From positions 96,934,083 to 96,998,082 of the forward strand of contig NC_083560.1 in NCBI RefSeq assembly GCF_019925205.1: DNA of 64,000 nt, given 5' to 3'. The notes beneath the pieces were generated by a model, which searched no databases, was not told the origin of the DNA, and saw nothing but the letters and a program-made list of their open reading frames with translations. Shown piece by piece: positions 1-9,159 of the stretch. Source of the stretch: Metopolophium dirhodum (taxonomy: Eukaryota > Arthropoda > Insecta > Hemiptera > Aphididae). Made by a program: the position numbers and the translations under genes. How positions within the stretch are numbered: position 1 is the stretch's first letter; each line of letters starts with the position of its first letter.

Positions 1-140
1 GTTAAATTCTTATCGACTAATTCAACAAATCTTATTGGAGACGACAATGATAGTAACGTCGGTTGATCTTGAGACGATATTATTGTTTCGGATTCAGATG
101 TCGAAGCTGACGTAGACTGCAACGATGATGAGCAAGACAT
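1..140 (-). CDS. 5' part of a Ser/Thr-rich protein, cut by the window edge
   Basis: An open frame starts at an ATG (complement of 138-140) and runs off the left edge without a stop, giving about 46 residues. The N-terminus is rich in Ser, Thr, Glu and Gln and looks disordered. No domain can be seen in this piece and I do not recognise it. It faces away from the 38K gene, with about 690 AT-rich bases between them. Confidence 0.45.
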   Translation of the reverse strand, partial: MSCSSSLQSTSASTSESETIISSQDQPTLLSLSSPIRFVELVDKNL

Positions 141-830
141 TTTTACACGATTAATACTTGTAAACAATAATAATAATAATAATCATGATGATATAAAAAA
201 AAAATATTTTTAAATTTTTAAAATTTATTTAAATGAACAAAATGAAATGTTTTTCACACAAGTGTGTATCTCTTCTACGGTCAAGTATTAATAACACCAA
301 ACGATATAGATGTCGAGTTTTTATATACTGACATAATCCATGTGTTTAGTTTATATATATATATATATAAATTATACTTTTATGTGTGTATGCATATTTT
401 ACGCATATTTAGTAAAATTATACCTTTGATTCTTGGTATATGATAAAACGTTTGTTTTACCTATTTTGTTTTCAGTTATAATTACCATTTTATAGGATTT
501 CTGAGAATACTGTTATGGATCGTCGGAAAAAAAAACGAGAATATTAAAATATTATTATTATCAACGTTACACTTTTATCATAAGTACATATTACATACAA
601 GTGTAATATTTAAAATATAGTTGTTTGTGATAATGAATAATATTATATTATATTTTTATTATAATTATTATTATTATTATTATTATATAAATTATTTGTT
701 AATGAATAAATAAATAAACCGACGACATATTATTATAATCATTAAATAACTAAAACTGACGATATATTACAAAAATTTATGATCAAAATTAAAATTTAAT
801 AGCATTAGTAGTTATACGGTTAAAATTTTT
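141..830. other. AT-rich intergenic region without a visible gene
   Basis: About 690 bases, mostly A/T, with short AAT/TAA microsatellite runs (near 166-185 and 660-690) and a TA dinucleotide run near 353-369. No open frame of useful length was found on either strand. It probably holds the promoter of the leftward gene at the window edge and the 3' end of 38K. Confidence 0.5.
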
Positions 831-1751
831 TTATATTTTATCTTGTCGTCTGAGCAAAGTGTTGTGGTTTTCAATCTGCCGGAATTTTATGTATTCTATG
901 GCTATCGCCACATTGTATATATTTTTTATACTCCGTGTTGGTATTATTAAACCGTCGTATTCGGCACACCAATTGTACGCAGAATCGTCCACCAGTATTG
1001 CAGACGAAAATCTAACAGTTGGGCCAAAATAGTTGTACAAATGTAGTAAATTTTTACAATAATTGTTGCCGTTATTTTGATCAGCACTCAACACTAGATC
1101 AAATTTAAAATCCATTCTAGAAACATAAGTGTCTACATGTAAAGCTTCACCGTGCGACCATAATACAACATGGTTAAAATTTTCTCTAGCCGTAGACAAT
1201 ACACATTTATAATTTTCTAGGAAATCGTCACCTGTGTCTGTTATCAACGTTTCGTCTAAATCAAACACTATAACAGACGTGTATACACAATTTGTTACGT
1301 TGGCGTATCGGTGGGCGGCCCATTCTACAGCCGCGTTAACAGCCGTAGGTAACATTGATAAATCTCCACATCTATAAACACACGTACCGCATACTGTAAG
1401 TTCTTCAGAACCGTACCAAATAACAAATCTAGGCATTTTGTCATTTGTAGTTTGTGGGATTTGACCTGCTAAAGGTACAACGGCCGAAGTGTTGAGAGGG
1501 TCACTTAAAACTTTATTATAATATTTGTCGCTAGATTGATTATTAAAATGATAACGTTCCAAATATAGTTCGCATGATCGAACGTAAACGTCGTCAACTC
1601 TGATTACACGAGTATCGCGAAAAATTATATCGTCAGCTGTTAAAATATTATCAAACACTGTTCGTAATCGGTTTTCAAAAGAATTAAATGTACATTTTTT
1701 CATAAATATTTGAGATTTAAAAATACCGTGAACAATTAATGTCGGACGCAT
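831..1751 (-). CDS. 38K: 38K nucleocapsid assembly protein, HAD-like phosphatase fold
   Basis: A 306-residue protein. Baculovirus 38K (Ac98) is needed for nucleocapsid assembly and its family belongs to the HAD superfamily of aspartate phosphatases; it is conserved in nudiviruses. The HAD nucleophile motif FDLDETL is visible at about residues 163-169. A later VDDSAYNW stretch near residue 254 fits the C-terminal acidic motif. The length is close to the 300-320 residues usual in the family. The gene starts at an ATG 29 bases from the stop of VP91 and reads in the same direction, so the two may be cotranscribed. 38K next to VP91 and near PIF-3 resembles known nudivirus gene order. The frame is intact and both aspartates of the DxDxT motif are present. 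I am confident in the family. Confidence 0.9.
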   Translation of the reverse strand: MRPTLIVHGIFKSQIFMKKCTFNSFENRLRTVFDNILTADDIIFRDTRVIRVDDVYVRSCELYLERYHFNNQSSDKYYNKVLSDPLNTSAVVPLAGQIPQTTNDKMPRFVIWYGSEELTVCGTCVYRCGDLSMLPTAVNAAVEWAAHRYANVTNCVYTSVIVFDLDETLITDTGDDFLENYKCVLSTARENFNHVVLWSHGEALHVDTYVSRMDFKFDLVLSADQNNGNNYCKNLLHLYNYFGPTVRFSSAILVDDSAYNWCAEYDGLIIPTRSIKNIYNVAIAIEYIKFRQIENHNTLLRRQDKI

Positions 1752-1780
1752 ATTTTTTTTTAACTTTTAGTTAAATTGTA

Positions 1781-3766
1781 TTAGGAAGTAGTACTAGTAG
1801 TACTAGTAATAGATACGTTATAATTTTGAGCCATCATACGGCCCTCGATCAGAAATAAATATACAGCTTTAATCTTTGCGTTTTTATTTTCCAAAGCTGG
1901 TTTATAATTCGGCCAAAACACGTATTGCATTAAATTGATATGATTTTCTGATAAATTTTCTGGATTTTTGAAACCTATAGGCGGTTTATTATCTAAATAT
2001 ACTTCTAATTTATTTGTTTTTTTTTCCATAGCAAATGCAGCGTATTCATATTCTATTTTATTGGTTAGGTTAGACCGTTTCGGTACTACAGACGGCCATA
2101 ATATTTGCGCATCGTTCGGATAATTTTTGAAATAGTCGTACATTTCCGAAGCGTCTACTTTATTTATAAATATGTTTAACATAAAAATCATACGAAGTCC
2201 TGCGGGATCGGATGTTATATTGCTGTGAGGACTTTTAGATTCAAAACTAGAAAGATAATTGTTCACTGCTCCATTTGATAAATCAGTCAACCATGTTTCA
2301 TAATTTATTGGATCATTTTCTTTCATACACGGAGTATTAATATTTACAAAGTTTTTAGACAAATTTAAATCATTTGGTTGGCTAGGAACAAGACTTTCAA
2401 CCGTTTGTTTTACATAATTTATTTTCCAAACATAATCCGATTCGTTTTCGCACACAAATTGTTGCGTTTTCGGATTAAACGGTAAAGCGTCGGTCATAGC
2501 AACGCTCCAACGAAACGGCACCACGGCGTCCGGTTTAATAATCGAATCGTCTGGCGCATAACAATATTTACCCAACTTATCGTCTTCGATGTATATCTCT
2601 TTGGGCCACGTATGAAAATCAAATGAAAAATCGGTTCCCCACGAATAATTATATTGTCTATGCACATCGGTATTGTTGCAAAGAACCGTAACCGGTATGT
2701 CGGTTTCGTCACATGTAACCGCGCCTTTTGTATATTTTATTAAAGAATCTTCATATGTATATTTTTTTGAAAAACAATTTGGCACTTTGCAATAAATTAT
2801 ACCATCAGTGACGGCAACTCCATGTTCACAAGTTTCTACGGTTCCTAAATCTCCAGAACATTGGACATATTTCTTGTCGCTCAATCGTATTCGCGTGTTA
2901 CCCTGATTGTAACATTCGGATTTTAAAATACAAGCTGTATGTTTTTCACTGTACACAGTGCCATCGGAGCACACGCGTACGTCGCTTTTGGATTCTTTAC
3001 AGATGTAATATTGATTTTCTGGTAATCGAGGTTGCCCGTCAACTATTGTAAAATTATGCTTAAAACCGTCCAAATGATCCATACACAGATCATAAGTTTT
3101 ACACGTCATTGTTTTTTCATCCAACAATTTGTTATCGGGACACGGTATCATAATGTAGCCGCCTGACGAATCAATACATTGCACTTTAAGTCTGGGATGT
3201 ATTTTTTTTTCGTCCGACGTTTCTCCATATGCTGATAACGGTGTATAAAAATTGTACAACTGCAGAGCGTTAAATTGCTCCAAGGCTAACGATTTAATAA
3301 TTCCTTTTTCATTGCTTGTACATATAGGCTTCAGTTTACAGTTTGGACCTTCATAGTTTTCCGGACATTTGATCGGTGTAGAACTATTTATACCGGAGAC
3401 CACAAACCCGTTCGAGACTTCGGTTAAAACACCGTGTTTATTGTCTTTAGAAACATTGGTGTTGGGTGTACCTTGTTCGGTGGTCGGAAAAATTTCATAA
3501 CGTGTTACAAGTTCTATCAAATCGGCGCGGTTTTGTGATTTTTTAGAATACACGTTTTTATAAGCGTTTCGTGATTTTATCCAGCCCATAGTGAAAGCTA
3601 TAATCGACGGGTCATTTTTCAAAAGTTTTTTATATATAATCATTAGATCGGTAGTAGTGTGTGGTTGTTGGACCGTGTACAATAATATTAATATCGTTAT
3701 ACACACCAATATTAATAAGTTTAATATTACGTCCATCGATTCGACACAACCGTACGGATTCAACAT
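1781..3766 (-). CDS. vp91: VP91 / PIF-8 capsid and per os infectivity protein
   Basis: A 661-residue protein. In baculoviruses VP91 (PIF-8, Ac83) is a structural protein of nucleocapsid and envelope needed for oral infectivity and nucleocapsid assembly. An N-terminal membrane anchor is visible at about residues 12-33. Then come several cysteine clusters of the peritrophin-A/chitin-binding type (about 135-150, 197-230 and 255-330), followed by a long C-terminal region. This matches VP91 layout, although the family is often 750-850 residues. The C-terminus ends in a Thr/Ser run that may be recent low-complexity growth. An alternative start is the Met at residue 11, directly before the anchor. 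It is divergent from the gene at 3845, with only 78 bases between the two starts. Confidence 0.9.
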   Translation of the reverse strand: MLNPYGCVESMDVILNLLILVCITILILLYTVQQPHTTTDLMIIYKKLLKNDPSIIAFTMGWIKSRNAYKNVYSKKSQNRADLIELVTRYEIFPTTEQGTPNTNVSKDNKHGVLTEVSNGFVVSGINSSTPIKCPENYEGPNCKLKPICTSNEKGIIKSLALEQFNALQLYNFYTPLSAYGETSDEKKIHPRLKVQCIDSSGGYIMIPCPDNKLLDEKTMTCKTYDLCMDHLDGFKHNFTIVDGQPRLPENQYYICKESKSDVRVCSDGTVYSEKHTACILKSECYNQGNTRIRLSDKKYVQCSGDLGTVETCEHGVAVTDGIIYCKVPNCFSKKYTYEDSLIKYTKGAVTCDETDIPVTVLCNNTDVHRQYNYSWGTDFSFDFHTWPKEIYIEDDKLGKYCYAPDDSIIKPDAVVPFRWSVAMTDALPFNPKTQQFVCENESDYVWKINYVKQTVESLVPSQPNDLNLSKNFVNINTPCMKENDPINYETWLTDLSNGAVNNYLSSFESKSPHSNITSDPAGLRMIFMLNIFINKVDASEMYDYFKNYPNDAQILWPSVVPKRSNLTNKIEYEYAAFAMEKKTNKLEVYLDNKPPIGFKNPENLSENHINLMQYVFWPNYKPALENKNAKIKAVYLFLIEGRMMAQNYNVSITSTTSTTS

Positions 3767-3844
3767 TCATCTACTGTTTTATAAATATTATTGTGCGGAT
3801 AAGATTTTTTTTATATTTTCGATACAACACTATATTATATCACT
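3767..3844. promoter_or_regulatory. Shared divergent promoter region of VP91 and the rightward gene
   Basis: Only 78 bases separate the two start codons. On the + strand there is a TATAAATA element close to the VP91 start and a TAAG tetranucleotide about 45 bases before the rightward ATG. TAAG is the core of baculovirus/nudivirus late promoters, but it is short and common in AT-rich DNA, so its use here is inferred. Confidence 0.4.
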
Positions 3845-5173
3845 ATGACTGAAGAAATTGCTGATCGTTTCAAATATGTAGAAAATTTATTCAACGCTGA
3901 AAAAGTGGAACTTGACATTAGTGATTGTTTGGAAACTGTAAAATTTACAAAAAAAACAGAAACTGCAGGTATGGACATTGTAAAAAAACAATTACCGGCG
4001 ATAGACGAGCCAATATCGTCGTCGTATGGTTTTGATTATGTAAAACCATATTTAAAACGGAAAAAAAATAATAATAAATACGTAAACGAAAATTGGAACT
4101 TGGATGATAAACTTTACAAAAATCTTGCACCCGACGTACATCGAGCTTTTCCAATCGGAAATGAATTAGAATTTTCTACGAAATCTATTTTCAAAAATCT
4201 TAAATTTGAAAACTCAGACGTTTTTAACGTAAATTATACCAGAGAATATTATCAGTTTATGTGTAATTTAGAATTATCGACCGACTACACAGATCCAAAA
4301 ACACATATATATATTAATCAAGCTTATTGGAATAATTTTTCAGACGAAAATGAAGAAATCGATTGTCACGTTTTAAAATTAAAACCCAGCGAGATAATAT
4401 TACGGGTCGATCGTTCGACTGGAGGCGTGTTGTCAAAAATAATAGCAGTTACAGCTAAATTACGATTATTCCATAAAAAATATATATATCGTGATTTAAT
4501 GGATATCACAGTTTCGGTGGCATTCGAAACCGAGTTCCCAACAATTGTTAACGCAGCACTTGACAACGTGCCGTTACAGAATATATTACAACATGCCAAT
4601 AAAATATATCAAACGCGTTGCTATTATTTGTATTTGTTACACGAGGGCGTTACGTACACGTTTCGAATGGGTTTTCGACAAATTTTGAGATTTGTCAAAG
4701 ATTCAGATTTAAATGAAGACGTTCAATCGGATCAAAATATTTTAAAAGTGTCTGATACTACAGTAGCGTACGACGATTACGAATTGGACGTGGAATGCGA
4801 AAATACTATACAAATTACTGTTTTTGCGCGTTTAGCTCTCGTATGTCAAGACTATATAGCTTATCAATACGTAAAATATAAAGGAATTATAAAAAATTTA
4901 AGTTTTTCCGGCCCAATCTGGAACGATTACATAGTAGCCGTTAAATTGGATTCCGGATTGGTACGTGTTTTTGGTACCGAACCTACAAACGAAAAATCTA
5001 AAGTTTTGCAAAATCACGTCGTCAACCAAATGTCAAAAAATAAATACGACGATTTGATTATGTACTTAGGATTGTCGAATATGGTGAAACGTTTGCCAGA
5101 TTTAAAAAATACAATGACCAAACCTTTTTCTGAATTAGATTATTTTAAAAATTTTATTATTAAAAAAACATAA
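3845..5173 (+). CDS. Uncharacterised 442-residue protein in the virus core cluster
   Basis: An intact ATG-started frame that encodes 442 residues, with no signal peptide or membrane segment and no zinc-binding or nucleotide-binding motif that I can recognise. The N-terminal 120 residues are charged and Lys-rich; the rest looks like a mixed alpha/beta globular protein. Its place between VP91 and PIF-3 suggests a virion or transcription protein of the nudivirus set (P47 and VP39 are core proteins not otherwise seen in the window), but no motif supports either name. Start choice is clear because an ATG follows the shared promoter. Confidence 0.8.
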   Translation: MTEEIADRFKYVENLFNAEKVELDISDCLETVKFTKKTETAGMDIVKKQLPAIDEPISSSYGFDYVKPYLKRKKNNNKYVNENWNLDDKLYKNLAPDVHRAFPIGNELEFSTKSIFKNLKFENSDVFNVNYTREYYQFMCNLELSTDYTDPKTHIYINQAYWNNFSDENEEIDCHVLKLKPSEIILRVDRSTGGVLSKIIAVTAKLRLFHKKYIYRDLMDITVSVAFETEFPTIVNAALDNVPLQNILQHANKIYQTRCYYLYLLHEGVTYTFRMGFRQILRFVKDSDLNEDVQSDQNILKVSDTTVAYDDYELDVECENTIQITVFARLALVCQDYIAYQYVKYKGIIKNLSFSGPIWNDYIVAVKLDSGLVRVFGTEPTNEKSKVLQNHVVNQMSKNKYDDLIMYLGLSNMVKRLPDLKNTMTKPFSELDYFKNFIIKKT

Positions 5174-5489
5174 TTTGTGTACACATAATATTTTAGTACA
5201 ATGATTTTTTTTTTTTTTATATACAATGTATAATATTTTATTTTAACTCTTTAACGGACAATAGTTATAATAAAATGATCAATATTTTTTTTTTGTAAAC
5301 CATTTTAAAAAACCCGACGACTAACGTTAGGTATTATACTATGTGCATTTTATTTTTAAAAATAAACGATATTATATTGATATTGAATAGTAAAACACGT
5401 AGTAATAGTATTTACAAAAACTGCTATGATAAAAAAAAAACAAATAAAAACCTCAAATTTTTTGCAAAAATCGTTTTTTTTTTAAAAAG
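5174..5489. other. AT-rich convergent intergenic region
   Basis: Convergent 3' ends of two genes. The stretch is nearly all A/T with long T and A runs, and I see no gene in it. AATAAA-like sequences on both strands could serve as polyadenylation signals. Confidence 0.4.
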
Positions 5490-5984
5490 TTAATCAGTGT
5501 TGAAAGGATTTTTCGGTTTTTGACTCAATAGCATTTTATTTGCATCTTGAAGAACTTTTGTTAGATCGTCACGAGTTTTTTGATTTTGTACATCAAAATT
5601 GAAACCTGTCACCTTTTTAACGTTAGTTTTTGGATTTTGTCTACCGTTTTTTTGTACATCATAATTTTGATCTCCAGAGATTTCCATTTTATGAAAATTA
5701 GCCCAATTTTTCGGGTAAAACGATAAATATCTATATATTGATTTGCACGGTAAATATGGCATATAACTGTCTATATTTGTTATTACGTGGTTTTTTGTAT
5801 CCTTATCGGATATATCCACATTTAAGTTGATTTTTTCGTTAAATAATTCCTCTTGGAAATCGTTTTTAAATTTATTTTGTAAACTAGTAAGTTTATTTCC
5901 CGGTTTTTCTCTAAAAGTTATAGTACCGTTTATAGTTTCTAACGCTTCGTACGGACCTAATCGGTGTACTTTATGAAACGACAT
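5490..5984 (-). CDS. Uncharacterised 164-residue protein
   Basis: An intact ATG-started frame of 164 residues on the strand opposite to its neighbours. It is hydrophilic, rich in Lys, Asn and Asp, with no membrane segment and no cysteine motif. The C-terminal third looks disordered (Asn/Gln/Lys-rich). I do not recognise the family. It is divergent from PIF-3, and the 173 bases between them are AT-rich with TATA-like stretches that could serve both genes. Confidence 0.6.
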   Translation of the reverse strand: MSFHKVHRLGPYEALETINGTITFREKPGNKLTSLQNKFKNDFQEELFNEKINLNVDISDKDTKNHVITNIDSYMPYLPCKSIYRYLSFYPKNWANFHKMEISGDQNYDVQKNGRQNPKTNVKKVTGFNFDVQNQKTRDDLTKVLQDANKMLLSQKPKNPFNTD

Positions 5985-6157
5985 AATGTTTGTAAAAACA
6001 AACTATATAAACCGTATGATTATTATATTGGAGATATAAATGATATTTATAATTTTTAATTTTTTAAAATAATAACTCGCACACAAACAATATAATAATA
6101 AAATTATATATAATATATACATATATAAACATTATAATAATAAAATTTTTTAAAATA

Positions 6158-6817
6158 ATGTTTTCGTCGTTGACTGAATCATCGGTTATTATAAAATTAT
6201 TAATCGTAGTGTCCATTGTTTTATGTTTTTTATTATTTTATAATATTTACGAAGTTTCAATCGGTTTAGACAAGCGAAACCAAATAATTACCAAACGGAT
6301 AAGCAAAGGTAAAAATATAGTCAATCTACCAACGTTAGAAGATTCCATTAAAATGTTTAAACACGACTGTAATACTGAATTGATATACAGCGCCGTAGAT
6401 TATCAATGTGCAGCTTTATGTCAAGGACCTATGAAATTTTTTTCAAAACACGGAGCATGTGTACACGAAGAATTGAGAAATAAAAAATTTAATGAAACGT
6501 CCGAGACAGGATGTGATCCAAAATTAGGTTTATTATCGTATTTAGTTGGCGACACACAATTCGGTACAGTCCGTTTACAGTGTTTGAGTATAGACCCGGG
6601 TGTTCGTCCAGACAATCCGTCAAAACCAAATAACATATTAAAATATGGAACTATAAATCCCGGAATAAATTATTTGAATAAATTTCCGGATTTTTCCGAA
6701 GGGTCATGCGACGATAAAAATAATGTAATAATATCGATACCCAACACTAGAAATATTCGTCCGATCGGTGTGTGCGCAACAAAAGAATATAAACGTATGT
6801 TAACTACGTTATATTAA
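6158..6817 (+). CDS. pif-3: PIF-3 per os infectivity factor
   Basis: A 219-residue protein. PIF-3 is an envelope protein of occlusion-derived baculoviruses and of nudiviruses and belongs to the PIF complex needed for primary midgut infection. It has the expected single N-terminal membrane segment (about residues 10-30) and then a cysteine-rich ectodomain. The family signature, a CDPKLGLLSYLVGD block followed by an FGT-R-CLS segment, starts near residue 119. Length is in the usual 190-220 range. No frameshift or stop is seen, so the protein could still be functional. It stands close to VP91 and 38K, as in several nudiviruses. Confidence 0.93.
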   Translation: MFSSLTESSVIIKLLIVVSIVLCFLLFYNIYEVSIGLDKRNQIITKRISKGKNIVNLPTLEDSIKMFKHDCNTELIYSAVDYQCAALCQGPMKFFSKHGACVHEELRNKKFNETSETGCDPKLGLLSYLVGDTQFGTVRLQCLSIDPGVRPDNPSKPNNILKYGTINPGINYLNKFPDFSEGSCDDKNNVIISIPNTRNIRPIGVCATKEYKRMLTTLY

Positions 6818-8246
6818 GAAAAACCATGTTTTATATTCTTGCTCACATTATTACACATAAAACTTAATACAATATTATACAATTGTTGACTTGGACAGTA
6901 TGACATTAATAATAACTACTAATGTTTTCTGTATTATAATACATTATTCATTGACATTATAATTTAACTTAATTTCAATATAGATAGTCAAAAAATCAAC
7001 TCTAACGAACAAATTACATAAAAATCTGTAATAAATATGGCTGATCAAAACTTTAAAAAAAAATAATAAATGTTCAAGATATTTGTCTACAAGATTTAAA
7101 TTAAATAGCAGATCAAAAAAAGACAGATACTAAAGTCACTTAAGAAAAAAAAAGCATTCGATGTGAACGCTACGTGTTGTCCGAAAACCATTCGAAAAAA
7201 AAACAATATCGTCACCTTCTGTAAATGAAAAAAAAACTAAAAAATAATTATATTTTTCTTATTTTAAATACACATCTTGTTGTCGCGATAAAATATTACA
7301 AAAAAACGTCTGTTTTCACGTCAATACGTAAAAAAAAAATATATCATACATAATATACTGATATCATGGAGAAACATTTGAAACGTGTCGTTTTTCTCGT
7401 TTCGATAGTTTTGTAGTACAAAAAACGTCTATTCGCGCGGATTTCGACGGTTCCGACAGATTTATTATCAAACGCTCAGCCTAAACGCGTTTGTCAAAAA
7501 ATATATCAAATCATTATCCTAATATAAAATAAAATTTTTTTTTCGTTTCGGGTCGTAGCAATTACACAATATTACACTCGTACGACTCATCGTGTACCCC
7601 TACCCCCCCTCTTATCCTTATACAGACGCCGTCACGTCCGCGTAACCGTCCGCTAGGACCGTATACATGGGCGGAGCTTATATCCCTCCCCTTTTCTAAG
7701 ACCAATTAAAAATCACGACAGATGGCGTTGTGAATATACATATAGTTTACGAGAAAAAATATAATATAATATTATGTTTGACGATAAAAAAAAATCTAAA
7801 GTCAACAATTTATGATCCATGGTAGCCCGACGATTGGTTAATTATTGAATTATATAATATATAATCATAACAACTAACGATATTATAACCGGCGGATGAG
7901 AATGTTTGTTTTCTTCAACAATTTTTCATTGTGTTAAAACAAAAAAAAATATTGACAAAGAGACGAGAGAACGCGCACGCTGCGTCGAGTATCAATTCCG
8001 GCGCGCGCCACTCGGTCACGTGTTTTTTCTATTTTCTGCGAAACTATCGTGTACGTCCTATTTTTTGTTATTTCCAGAAACGTAATTCTCGCGGCGAACA
8101 AATAAAGACCCATACGTGAAAACATATTATTATTATAATATAATAAGTGGTAATAAGACTAATAATTAATGTTTTTCTAACAATTTATAATAATATAGTA
8201 AAATATTATTTTGAAAATCATATAATAAATATTTGTATTTCATAAA
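6818..8246. other. Long intergenic region with a GC-richer island
   Basis: About 1.4 kb. The first half is AT-rich and shows only short broken frames; an ATG at 7038 opens just nine codons. From about 7380 to 8110 base composition rises markedly, with CpG-containing stretches (near 7430-7460, 7620-7670 and 7970-8020) and a CACGTG box near 8018. No frame across this island looks coding. It could be a promoter region, a non-coding RNA gene or unrecognised host DNA. Confidence 0.35.
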
Positions 8247-8687
8247 ATGCGTTTAACTAGCGCTGAATTTAAAAGTTTACGTCCTGTACAATGGGTAAAT
8301 CGAATGACCGACGACGGACAATTATATTATATTCCCGCAAACAGTATATCGTGTAAATTATTCAACATGGATTTGTTACGCAAAATAATAATACCTAGAT
8401 TTGCTAAACAAAATATGGTTAAAGAAATTTATAATTTTGATATAACAATTCCTATACACATGAGACCAGATCTCACTTTAGAATTACCCACATTGTTTGA
8501 AACTATTGTATTTTTTTCTGAACAACAAAATGTTAATGAAAAAAAAATGACATTTTTTACAAGCTATTCGTTAAATTTTACTATAGTTTTGACATTTATA
8601 ATATATTCAATTTTTATACTGATGGCTCATTTGTCAGAGAAATATCCGGTTTCCATGTTTAGAATATTTTCTCAAAAAATTATTTGA
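8247..8687 (+). CDS. Small membrane protein, possibly Ac81-like
   Basis: 146 residues, starting at an ATG. The first 105 residues are soluble and include an RPDL...LPTLFET block around residues 72-86. A hydrophobic segment at about 110-130 looks like one membrane span. Ac81 is a baculovirus/nudivirus core protein with a similar plan (conserved soluble part, then a membrane segment), and the RPD-L-LPTLF block looks compatible, but the protein is shorter than most Ac81 homologues. The name is therefore tentative. It lies 441 bases before the ATG of the next rightward gene; the leftward-reading fragment at 8760-9033 lies between them. Confidence 0.6.
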   Translation: MRLTSAEFKSLRPVQWVNRMTDDGQLYYIPANSISCKLFNMDLLRKIIIPRFAKQNMVKEIYNFDITIPIHMRPDLTLELPTLFETIVFFSEQQNVNEKKMTFFTSYSLNFTIVLTFIIYSIFILMAHLSEKYPVSMFRIFSQKII

Positions 8688-8759
8688 ATAATTATTATTT
8701 GTAAAAATATACACTACTATACGGTATAGTAATGACAATAATTTTATAACAAAAAAAAA

Positions 8760-9033
8760 TCTGATATAAGAGCGTTACAATTTTGTTTTGCTGCGATGTG
8801 TATATTTTTATATTTTAATAATTTTTCTTTTTACACACCCAATAGTTTTGTCGTCTTTCAGACGCGTTATAAAAGTCAATATCGATAAAATTACATTTGT
8901 ATAATAAATAAAGCTTATTTGGTCTAAATCCAAAAATATTATGTTTGTAACATTTGTATTTCACATAACGACAATTCATTACAAAGCTACGGTCAGACAA
9001 ATAGCTGTGACGCGTCCGGTTGGACCGATTCAA
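8760..9033 (-). pseudogene. Degenerate FLYWCH zinc-finger-like fragment
   Basis: The minus strand reads about 72 residues without an ATG start. It holds a Tyr/Phe/Cys pattern resembling a FLYWCH finger: FYNASERRQ, then YWVC. A stop follows, but another frame just beyond it contains a CNAL segment where FLYWCH domains have their Cys-x-Ala. This suggests a frameshifted remnant of a host or transposon gene. FLYWCH genes are abundant in insect genomes and are not known from nudiviruses. The match is short and could be chance. Confidence 0.3.
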
Positions 9034-9075
9034 ATGTTTTAACCTTAAGCCCCACCTAACCTTTTTTGTATATTG

Positions 9076-9083
9076 TATAAATA
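9076..9083 (+). promoter_or_regulatory. TATA box upstream of the 441-residue gene
   Basis: TATAAATA lies 77 bases before the ATG at 9160. A pyrimidine-rich CTGCAGT initiator-like sequence follows about 30 bases downstream, which is the usual TATA-to-start distance. Supports transcription by the host RNA polymerase II. Confidence 0.4.
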
Positions 9084-9159
9084 CAAACAGACTGCGTACA
9101 ATTTCTGCAGTAAGGTTTTCGATATTTTAAATAATCGTAACGGGTTACAAAAATTTATT

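Noticed and set aside
2494..2712. Open frame of 72 codons on the minus strand within VP91
   Set aside because: Lies entirely in the coding sequence of VP91 in another frame and shows no domain.
3845..5173. Naming this protein P47 or VP39
   Set aside because: Only position and size would support it; I see no diagnostic motif.
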